Source: Synechococcus sp. WH 8109 (GTDB taxonomy: Bacteria; Cyanobacteriota; Cyanobacteriia; PCC-6307; Cyanobiaceae). Taken from it: DNA of 64,000 nt. Position numbers and translations under genes: made by a program. The stretch lies in assembly GCF_000161795.2 (NCBI RefSeq), contig NZ_CP006882.1, forward strand, positions 930,001 through 994,000. Direction: 5' to 3'. Below, piece by piece: positions 55,339 to 61,991 of the stretch (the first letter of the stretch is position 1; each line of letters opens with the position of its first letter). Under the pieces are notes generated by a model. The model made no database searches. It saw only the letters and a list, made by a program, of their open reading frames with translations, and was not told where the DNA came from.

Positions 55339-55966
55339 GCCAAAACCTGCCTCAAAAATCGGAACCGTCAAATTCAGGACAACTTGCATCTGGTTCGACC
55401 CATTGCCCGTCATTACGCCCAACAGACAGGCCTAGGAAGCGACGATCTCCTGCAAGTGGGATGTCTTGGCCTGATCAAGGCTTACAACCGCTACGAAGTC
55501 CAGCGGGGGGCTCCCTTTAAAAGTTTAGCCAAGCGGCACATTCGGGGAGCCATTCTTCACTTCGTTCGCGACAGAGTCGGATTGATACGACTCCCAAGGG
55601 CCTTTGAAGAACGGGCAATGCAGATGGTTCACAGTTCGGAGTGCTCTTCTCTGAGTCCAGCCGATGACCCGGTGGTTGACCACTACCGCAGCAAGCAGCA
55701 CTGGGTGGAATTCAAGGACGACCTTCTCGACGACACACCGCAAGGGATTGATCTGGTCGCTCAGAGGCCTGTAGCAGGGTGAACAAGCTGTTATGCAACC
55801 CTGAGAATGACGACCATGTGCCCTGCACATGGTCGTCATTGATGGGATGAGTCTGAGGCAGATAGCGGAACTGCTAGGGGTTTCAGCGATGACAGTTCAG
55901 AGGCGCGTGAAACTCGGCCTCAACACCATCGCGGACGAGCTGAAAGCTACTCAGCCCGACGCTTGA
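55339..55966 (+). pseudogene. Broken group 3/4 sigma-70 factor gene
   Basis: The first frame encodes a sigma region 2: NLHLVRPIARHYAQQTG, then SDDLLQVGCLGLIKAYNRYE and AKRHIRGAILHFVRDRV, with RLPRAFEERAM leading into region 3. It stops at TGA 55780-55782. A region 4 helix-turn-helix (DGMSLRQIAELLGVSAMTVQ, then RRVKLGLNTIADEL) continues in another frame up to TGA at 55964-55966. The two frames are separated by a perfect 16-bp inverted repeat. At the 5' end an in-frame TAG (55336-55338) occurs before any ATG; only a TTG at 55384, already inside region 2, could start it. The missing start and the split frame indicate a decayed SigF/SigG-like alternative sigma factor. Confidence 0.72.
55806..55840. 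repeat. Perfect 16-bp inverted repeat in the sigma pseudogene
   Basis: The arms AATGACGACCATGTGC (55806-55821) and GCACATGGTCGTCATT (55825-55840) are exact reverse complements around a three-base loop CCT. The right arm encodes the conserved LHMVVID of region 4; the left arm replaces what should be coding sequence just before it and introduces TGA. It looks like a templated inversion event. Confidence 0.9.
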
Positions 55967-56175
55967 ACGTCGCGATCCATCTGTTCCTGGAGAGTTTTGA
56001 TCGCGGCATTGAGTGCCGACAGCTGCCTTTCAGCACCATCACGCCAGAACCGCAGCATCGACAGCTTTCGTTCCTGATGCTGGCGACGCAAGCTCGTGTG
56101 ATCGGTGCTGGGGCTGCAGCAGAACGGAGGAAGCATGTCAGCGTCGACGCTGGAAACATGCTGACCGATTTTCAA
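55951..56175 (-). CDS. Small hypothetical helical protein
   Basis: A frame of 74 residues whose second half is a clear amphipathic helix rich in Arg, Gln and Leu (SLRRQHQERKLSMLRFWRDG, then AERQLSALNAAIKTLQEQMD). The first half (MKIGQHVSSVDADMLPPFCC) looks less constrained, so the true start may be further in. I do not recognise a family. Its 3' end overlaps the end of the sigma pseudogene by 16 bases. Confidence 0.5.
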   Translation of the reverse strand: MKIGQHVSSVDADMLPPFCCSPSTDHTSLRRQHQERKLSMLRFWRDGAERQLSALNAAIKTLQEQMDRDVQASG

Positions 56176-56290
56176 GCTTGGTGTGACTCGCCAATTACTT
56201 GGCTGTCTCAGAAGCTGGAACTACGGTGTGGATTGAGAGCATCTACTTCGTGGTGTCGACGTCGTTCCGCACACCACAACATCAAGCCGC

Positions 56291-57832
56291 ATGAGTCTCA
56301 GGCGAATCCCGATTTTGGTCTTGTCCTGCGTCTCGCTTGCGGGTTTTGAGTTCGTTCCTCATCGCAGCGCTGAGGCATATGTCGCCCTGATGGCAGGTCA
56401 AAAGGCACGACCTCTCAACGGCACCTTCAACAACGTTCCGGTTCTTCATTCCAATCAACCGGAGATCGTCACCGGGCCAGGAATCCTGGTGGACACGGCT
56501 GCGGGCTCGGCCATCGCTGCAGAGTCGAACCAGCCGCTTCGCAACGCTGCCCACACCTTCAACGGTGAGTTCGGCGTTCATATGCATCACAAGTACTACC
56601 CCAAAGACCAAGCCAGGCTGGGGGGCCGTCGATCCAGGGGCTTGATGACCTTGGCTCTGATCGCGACGAATCCCGGATCAAGTCCGATCACACTGAAGTT
56701 CGATCGAGGCTCCGTCAAAAACAGCTTTGAAGCGCCTTATCACCCGAATCGTTTGATGGGGGTCAAGCCCCTCGGAAAGCGTCCTTGGAACACAGGACCA
56801 GGCGATGCCACCGCCGTTCAACTGCTGCGCGGTGAACTAGATCGGAAATTACCCGAACAGGTCGTGATCCCGGCAGGAGGGCAGAGGGTTGTGGTGCGAA
56901 CTGTGCTCCCTGCCCGTGGCATTGCCAACGGGCTGCTGAAAGGATGCAGCAACGGTCCTTTCACGCTGGCTGTCGTTGCAGCCGAGCAATCAGCACAGGA
57001 TGCCGATCTTTTCGCGGTGCTGCAGTCGGGGCGACTGGCACCGGGGAGGATTTATCTGAACCGGATTCGCGAGATCCAGCTGGGTCGTGTTTTCTCCAGG
57101 GTGGCTGGCGTTGCCCTGGGCGATGCCTACAAGGCTGAGATCAGCCATGACCTCAACCAGGGGCCACTGCACGTGCCCCTCACCAGCACGAAGCGACATC
57201 ACTTCGGTACCAGTGATGTTCAGGTCAATCCGTTGACCACACGGATGATTGATTCCGCTCTGAACAACGTCGGCACCTATGGGGTTCGCTACGACGTGAC
57301 CCTCAATATTTCTGGTGTAGGGCCCCATCAACTGGTGCTTAGTCACCCGGTTGTGTCTGGCAAGAAGACGTTCACAGCCTTCCGTGGATCGCTGCAGATT
57401 CTTCAGGATCGAACCCTTCAAGAGGTTCACGTGGGCATGCGCTCGGGGGAGAGCCTGGCCCTGGCTGATCTCAACCTGGTGCCTGGCACACGCAAGGCGG
57501 TGAAGGTGAGCTTGGTTTATCCGGCCGATGCCACCCCAGGCCATCTCCTCAGTGTTGTGCCCGTTCAGCAGCTGGCCATGCTTTATCGGCGCAAGCAACA
57601 ACAGCGAGACGCCCAGGTCAAAATCGCGGACACCAAATCCCGCATGGTGGGGCCCAAGACAGCTCCTCCTCCGCCTGAATCCAAGCCAGTTGTTGTGAAC
57701 CCTGCACCTGTGAAGCCAGCATCTGTAAGGCCGGTTCCTTTGATGCCGGCTGTGGTGCCTATCGCCCGTCCCAGTTACGGCGATGTGATTCGATCTCAGC
57801 AGCAGTGGTTGCTCCAGCTTCAGGGTCGATAA
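56291..57832 (+). CDS. DUF3370 secreted protein
   Basis: A 513-residue exported protein with a signal peptide (MSLRRIPILVLSCVSLAGF). The DUF3370 core runs from GQKARPLNGTFNNVPVLHSN to about residue 430 and is beta-rich (GEFGVHMHHKYYP; MTLALIATNPGSSPITLKF). The last 70 residues form a Pro/Val/Lys-rich linker (KPVVVNPAPVKPASVRPVPL) and a short end helix. The function is unknown, probably in the periplasm or outer layer. It is followed 24 bases later by the J-domain gene. Confidence 0.85.
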   Translation: MSLRRIPILVLSCVSLAGFEFVPHRSAEAYVALMAGQKARPLNGTFNNVPVLHSNQPEIVTGPGILVDTAAGSAIAAESNQPLRNAAHTFNGEFGVHMHHKYYPKDQARLGGRRSRGLMTLALIATNPGSSPITLKFDRGSVKNSFEAPYHPNRLMGVKPLGKRPWNTGPGDATAVQLLRGELDRKLPEQVVIPAGGQRVVVRTVLPARGIANGLLKGCSNGPFTLAVVAAEQSAQDADLFAVLQSGRLAPGRIYLNRIREIQLGRVFSRVAGVALGDAYKAEISHDLNQGPLHVPLTSTKRHHFGTSDVQVNPLTTRMIDSALNNVGTYGVRYDVTLNISGVGPHQLVLSHPVVSGKKTFTAFRGSLQILQDRTLQEVHVGMRSGESLALADLNLVPGTRKAVKVSLVYPADATPGHLLSVVPVQQLAMLYRRKQQQRDAQVKIADTKSRMVGPKTAPPPPESKPVVVNPAPVKPASVRPVPLMPAVVPIARPSYGDVIRSQQQWLLQLQGR

Positions 57833-57856
57833 CCTGCCCAAAGGTGGATTGAACTT

Positions 57857-58858
57857 TTGAGCGGCGAGGACTCAAAACGTCAACGCATCTCTGTGGAGAT
57901 GTCAGAGCCCATGGTCGCGTTGATTGACCAGCTCAAGGGTGAATACGGAGCTCGTTCCCGTGGCCGGGTGCTCGAAATGCTCCTCCAGGATCTGCTCGAC
58001 CCTGGGGATCCAGCGTCGGATCAAGAGGTCGATCCTCTGAAGGGCGATGCTGAACCAGCGGTCGCCAGTCGGCCCGATGAGGTCACCAGTCTCGTTCTGA
58101 TCTCAACTGGCAACAAACAACAAGGGCTTGAAGACGCTCCAACCTCAGCCTCTGGGCTTCCATCGGGGGGTGGCTCCTCAGGCATCGACCTGCCGGGGTT
58201 TGTCAGCAAACGCACCAGTCAGTTGAAAGCGACGCTTCGCTCTCCGCAGCAACGCGATTCCCCTCAGAACGACCCCCTTGTCTCAACGGTGGACCCCACT
58301 GATTTAAGAGAGGCCAGTGCTGCTGCCGAAGAGCACTGGAGGTCCCTCTATGGTCAACCACCGGGTCCAACAGTGATTGAAGCGGCCATGACCTGGCTGG
58401 CTCGAGATGTCTGGTCCAGTACCGATGCCAGTGATGGGCGTCCATTCACCTGGTCGGCAGCGAATGCAGCCGTTGAGACGCTCTGTGCCAGCTGGGAGTC
58501 AATTGATCCATCGCTGGGTCGGGTGATGGTTGTGGCTGGCGCTCTTGAGGATCCCTTTGCAACATCCTCCTTGGCAGAACGTATGCCAACCCTGATCCGC
58601 CGCTTTGTGAACCGTTTCCGCCGCAGCAGACAGGTCACCTCCTTCGAAACCCTTGAGTCAACAATGACGGTGCATGGGGCTCTCAAGCTGTTGGGTTTAT
58701 CAACCCAAGCAGGGACTTCGGTCACTCTGAGTTCCATTCGTGAGGCTTACAAGCAACGGGCGCTTGAAGAACATCCCGATGCTGGTGGCTCCACCGACGC
58801 GATGCGCCGACTCAATGAGGCCTATCGGTTGCTGCGTGAGCTGTACAGAAACCGTTGA
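57857..58858 (+). CDS. Ribbon-helix-helix plus J-domain protein
   Basis: A 333-residue protein starting at a TTG. Residues 8-48 (RISVEMSEPMVALIDQLKGE, then YGARSRGRVLEMLLQDLLDP) look like a ribbon-helix-helix DNA-binding unit. A disordered Gly/Ser/Pro stretch is followed by a helical domain of about 140 residues (EEHWRSLYGQPPGPTVIEAA). The C-terminus is a J domain with the HPD signature in LEEHPDAGGSTDAMRRLNEA, truncated right after helix III. J domains at the extreme C-terminus are common in cyanobacteria, but the RHH partner is less usual. A DnaK partner is implied. Confidence 0.8.
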   Translation: MSGEDSKRQRISVEMSEPMVALIDQLKGEYGARSRGRVLEMLLQDLLDPGDPASDQEVDPLKGDAEPAVASRPDEVTSLVLISTGNKQQGLEDAPTSASGLPSGGGSSGIDLPGFVSKRTSQLKATLRSPQQRDSPQNDPLVSTVDPTDLREASAAAEEHWRSLYGQPPGPTVIEAAMTWLARDVWSSTDASDGRPFTWSAANAAVETLCASWESIDPSLGRVMVVAGALEDPFATSSLAERMPTLIRRFVNRFRRSRQVTSFETLESTMTVHGALKLLGLSTQAGTSVTLSSIREAYKQRALEEHPDAGGSTDAMRRLNEAYRLLRELYRNR

Positions 58859-58924
58859 TCACTTGTCCCTGCTGAGACGTGTAATTGGTCCAGGACTGTG
58901 TCTTGATTGAGATGCGTGCGTAAT

Positions 58925-59459
58925 AGCTCGTGACCGGCACCTCTACTGCGAACAATCAACCAAGCACTGAGGGCCAACATGGTCTCAGTGCCACACGGCG
59001 CCAAAAGATCAGTGGCGTTGTTCACCTCGAAGCCGATGGTCTTGTTGAACGCAGCGACAATCAGGCCCACAACAATCACATTGGAGAGATTGTTTTTCAG
59101 GCTTTGAAGGCTGTTCGCCAAGAGAATGTTGGTGTGCTGCTCCTCGCCATCCTCCAGGCCTTGATCAAGGTCTGAGATCACCAACTAATAGACGTTATGG
59201 CCAAAGATCGGCAGGGCGATGCATATCACGAAGTAATCAACCCTTCCCACCATCTGGCTGATGTTCTAGGCGGCAACACTTTTGGCAGTGATGGTCAGGC
59301 GCATGATTACAAGAAAGGACTGAAGACCTCAACCGCCCTAATCACGAAGCAGCCAACGCTTCCGAGCAGGCTGAGCACCATCGGAACGATGCTGATCAGC
59401 CGGAATTTCCAGATCAGGCGCTCAAACCGCCGTTCAATCAATAGCGCGGCCACGGTCAA
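58925..59459 (-). pseudogene. Decayed UPF0114 (YqhA-like) membrane protein gene
   Basis: On the minus strand, VAALLIERRFERLIWKFRLI continues as SIVPMVLSLLGSVGCFVIRA, a UPF0114 N-terminus. The frame then shifts near 59310, and the next frame has KSVAA, a TAG (59266-59268), NISQMVGRVDYFVICIALPI, FGHNVY, a second TAG (59185-59187), and then LVISDLDQGLEDGEEQHTNI and LQSLKNNLSNVIVVGLIVAA. Both TAG codons stand where the family usually has an acidic residue. The normal C-terminal stop also seems lost. At least one frameshift and two nonsense codons make it a pseudogene. The intact family is a small membrane protein of unclear role. Confidence 0.75.
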
Positions 59460-59948
59460 ATCCGATCATCCGTTCGCAATCTGATCAACAGAATCTCAGG
59501 TCTTGTCTGCGATACATAACAAGACACAGAAAGAGTCTTACCTGAAACGAGCGCTAATCGTCAAGATTCAAAAAATTGGTGGTTTTTGCTTGCTGTGCAG
59601 GTGACGTTGCATTGCGGCGCCCTTTCTTGTTCAAAAGCTTTTTTCTGTTGTTTTTGTCTGCAGTCCACGGCCAGTCCAGGGGTTGCCTACGACCGATGAA
59701 ACCCACTGGATTGTAGGGTTTTCAGGCCTGCGTACCTGCTGTAGACACAGGTACGCAGGCCGATCAGCGGTTTTCGAGCCCTTGCTGGCCTAAGGAAAGC
59801 TCAATCTCTGGCTGATCAGCTGGGAATTTGAACGAGACTCGTTTCTTGTCTCGCATGGGCCTGCAGAGACTGTAGAACTGCCTCTTGCGTCTTACTTGAG
59901 ACACGTGCCAGGTCTGACAATAAGTCTCATCCGAGATAAGTGGACAAT
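59460..59948. other. Non-coding region with inverted repeats
   Basis: No convincing gene is seen on either strand in this stretch. It is poorer in GC than its surroundings and contains poly-T tracts (around 59637-59668), a perfect 14-bp stem at 59725-59761, a short palindrome ACGAGACTCGT near 59832, and several GAGAC/GTCTC words between 59830 and 59940. It could hold a small RNA or the remains of other genes. The apcD terminator lies at its right end. Confidence 0.6.
59725..59761. repeat. Perfect 14-bp inverted repeat
   Basis: GGCCTGCGTACCTG (59725-59738) and CAGGTACGCAGGCC (59748-59761) are exact reverse complements around a nine-base loop. On neither strand is the stem followed by a T-run, so it is not a standard terminator. 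It sits in the non-coding stretch downstream of apcD. Confidence 0.88.
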
Positions 59949-59972
59949 AAAAAACCGGGCTCGAAAGCCCGG
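59949..59972 (-). terminator. Rho-independent terminator of apcD
   Basis: On the minus strand a 7-bp stem CCGGGCT/AGCCCGG closes on a TTCG tetraloop and is followed by six T residues. It begins 27 bases after the apcD stop codon. It is a strong intrinsic terminator, as expected for a highly expressed phycobiliprotein gene. Confidence 0.95.
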
Positions 59973-59998
59973 CTCTTTTGACCACGTTCAACGTTGAA

Positions 59999-60493
59999 TC
60001 AGGTGGATGTTTGCATGCCCTGAATTAAGAAGTCGAAATAAGGAGACGTGAGCTTCACCTGCTGTTCCGACAACAACGACACGGACGCTTCCTTCATGCA
60101 CTTCATGGCTTCAACCATGCCGGGCATCGGAACACCGAGGCTGTTGTACATCTCGCGAGCACCCACCAGCCCGATCTCCTGGATCATTTCGGTGCTGCCG
60201 GCCAGCACTCCGTAGGTGATCAGACGGAGGTACCAGCTGTAGTCGCGAAGACACTGGGCCCGCTGGCGCTGACCGTAGGCATTGCCGCCAGGTGCGACGT
60301 ACTCAGGTTTGCGACCAAACAGTTGCTTGGCTGATTCGTCGACGATCTTCTTTTCGTTCTCGGTCAGAACCTTGACCACAGAAACGCGCATGGCGCCTTG
60401 GTCTAGGAAATCCACCATGGTGCGGAGTTCTCCGCTGGTGGGATACCGCAGATCGTCATCGGCCTGGAGGATGAGATCCCGGACAATGCTCAT
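59999..60493 (-). CDS. apcD: Allophycocyanin alpha-B subunit
   Basis: A 164-residue phycobiliprotein. The start MSIVRDLILQADDDLRYPTS and the block EYVAPGGNAYGQRQRAQC with C81 as the phycocyanobilin attachment site match ApcD rather than ApcA or ApcF. The rest (YSWYLRLITYGVLAGSTEMI) is the globin-like core. ApcD is a terminal emitter in the phycobilisome core and helps pass energy to photosystem I. It stands alone here, with its own terminator, away from apcAB. Confidence 0.92.
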   Translation of the reverse strand: MSIVRDLILQADDDLRYPTSGELRTMVDFLDQGAMRVSVVKVLTENEKKIVDESAKQLFGRKPEYVAPGGNAYGQRQRAQCLRDYSWYLRLITYGVLAGSTEMIQEIGLVGAREMYNSLGVPMPGMVEAMKCMKEASVSLLSEQQVKLTSPYFDFLIQGMQTST

Positions 60494-60565
60494 GGAACTG
60501 GGCAGGCTTCGTGGAGTTTAGTGGTCTCGACCCGTTCACCTGACCCATCACCGCCCGGGTGTTAC

Positions 60566-60579
60566 GCCATTGCAATGGC
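60566..60579. repeat. 14-base palindrome upstream of rlmD
   Basis: GCCATTGCAATGGC is a perfect 14-base palindrome located between the divergent apcD and rlmD genes, 14 bases before the chosen rlmD start. It could be an operator, or it may be chance. Confidence 0.5.
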
Positions 60580-60593
60580 AGGGAATCGAGAGC

Positions 60594-61991
60594 ATGACCA
60601 AAGTCGACAGCCCGAACAGCAGTGAACCGCGGCCTGGGCTCACGATTGAGCTCGAGGCTGTTGACCTGGATCGCGACGGCAAGGGTCTGGCCCGTTGGAA
60701 CAACTGGGTGATCGTCGTTCCTGATCTCTTGCCGGGGGAGCGCGCCACGGTTCAGCTGCAGCAACGCCAGAAGTCGCGCTGGTTGAGCCGTCGGGTGGAT
60801 CAGATCACGTTCTCCGCAGATCGGCGCCTTCCTCCCTGCATCCTTGCCGATGACTGCGGTGGTTGCACCCTCCAACGCCTGGATGACGCCGCCCAAATCC
60901 GTTGGAAAGCCAAGCAGATTCAACAGACCATGCAGCGCATCGGGGGGATTGACGTTGCCCCTGCGCCCACGCTGGTTAATGCGGAACGCTGCTTCGGTTA
61001 TCGCAACAGGGCCTTGATCCCGCTGAAGCGAGACCAGAACGGACGGTTGAAGGCCGGCTACTTCCGATCGAAAACCCACAAGATCGTCAATCTGAACCAC
61101 TGCCCGGTGCTCGATCCACGCCTGGACGCGTTGGTGGAACCTCTTAAGCAAGATCTGGATGCAGGGGGGTGGCCTGCCGATCATGACCTGCTCGAATCCC
61201 AGGGTCTGCGCCATCTCGGGCTTCGTCTTTCAATCGCTACCGGAGACGTTTTGATCACGCTGATCAGCAGCCATGCTCAGCTTCGAGGTCTTGAGGTCCT
61301 CGCTCAGAGCTGGGTCGAGCGTTGGCCCGCGGTGAAAGGGGTCTGCCTCAACCTTCAACCCAAGGCCAACAACCTGGTGCTCGGTCGAACCACCCATTGC
61401 CTCGCCGGTGTTCCCACCATTGAGGAACAGTTCTGCGGCATCAAGCTCGCCCTCAGCAGCACCACCTTTGTTCAGGTGAATACGCCGCAGGCTGAACGGA
61501 TCGTTCAGCGCCTCACAGACTGGCTTTTGGTTCAGTGCGCCGGCGCACGTGTGGTCGACGCTTATTGCGGCGTAGGAACCATTGCCCTGCCCCTGTCCAA
61601 GGCCGGTTTTAATGTTCAAGGCCTGGAACTCAACCCCGACTCGGTGGAGCAGGCCCGGCTGAATGCCATGCACAACGGCCTTTCCTCCCGCTGTGCATTT
61701 GATGCCGGCGATGTGGCAGACCTGCTCGCTGCTCATCTGGACGACTGTCAGGCGCTGGTGTTGGATCCACCTCGCCGGGGTCTCGATCGATGCGTGGTGG
61801 ACAGCATCCTTGAGCGGCCTCCTGCGGTGCTGGCCTACCTCAGCTGTGACCCCGCCACGCAAGCACGGGATCTGAAAGCACTGCTCGCCCCATCAGGTCC
61901 CTACGAGCTGGAGATGCTCCAGCCCGTGGACTTCTTCCCCCAGACAACGCACCTTGAATCGTTAGCGCTGCTGAAACGGGTCAGCTCCTGA
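60594..61991 (+). CDS. rlmD: 23S rRNA (uracil-C5) methyltransferase, RlmD/RumA family
   Basis: A 465-residue SAM-dependent RNA methyltransferase. A TRAM domain lies at the N-terminus (PGLTIELEAVDLDRDGKGLA). Iron-sulfur ligands are C82, C88 and C91 in PPCILADDCGGCTLQ, plus the cysteine of NLNHCPV. SAM-binding sequence is VVDAYCGVGTIALPLS, and the catalytic cysteine is in LAYLSCDPATQARDL. The ATG at 60594 (MTKVDSPNSSEP) is preferred to one at 60570. The position modified in the ribosome is not certain. It overlaps pheT by 11 bases, tail to tail. Confidence 0.9.
   Translation: MTKVDSPNSSEPRPGLTIELEAVDLDRDGKGLARWNNWVIVVPDLLPGERATVQLQQRQKSRWLSRRVDQITFSADRRLPPCILADDCGGCTLQRLDDAAQIRWKAKQIQQTMQRIGGIDVAPAPTLVNAERCFGYRNRALIPLKRDQNGRLKAGYFRSKTHKIVNLNHCPVLDPRLDALVEPLKQDLDAGGWPADHDLLESQGLRHLGLRLSIATGDVLITLISSHAQLRGLEVLAQSWVERWPAVKGVCLNLQPKANNLVLGRTTHCLAGVPTIEEQFCGIKLALSSTTFVQVNTPQAERIVQRLTDWLLVQCAGARVVDAYCGVGTIALPLSKAGFNVQGLELNPDSVEQARLNAMHNGLSSRCAFDAGDVADLLAAHLDDCQALVLDPPRRGLDRCVVDSILERPPAVLAYLSCDPATQARDLKALLAPSGPYELEMLQPVDFFPQTTHLESLALLKRVSS

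Noticed and set aside
59197-59484. Plus-strand frame of 95 codons opposite the UPF0114 remnant
   Set aside because: The minus strand explains the sequence as a decayed UPF0114 gene; the plus-strand frame is its antisense shadow.
59741-59754. GTA-N8-TAC sequence resembling an NtcA site
   Set aside because: It lies inside the loop and right arm of the 14-bp hairpin, is not placed upstream of a gene at promoter distance, and the short motif is expected by chance.
59764-59991. Minus-strand frame of 75 codons beyond the apcD stop
   Set aside because: It starts within the apcD 3' region and runs through the apcD terminator, has a random-looking composition and no similarity.
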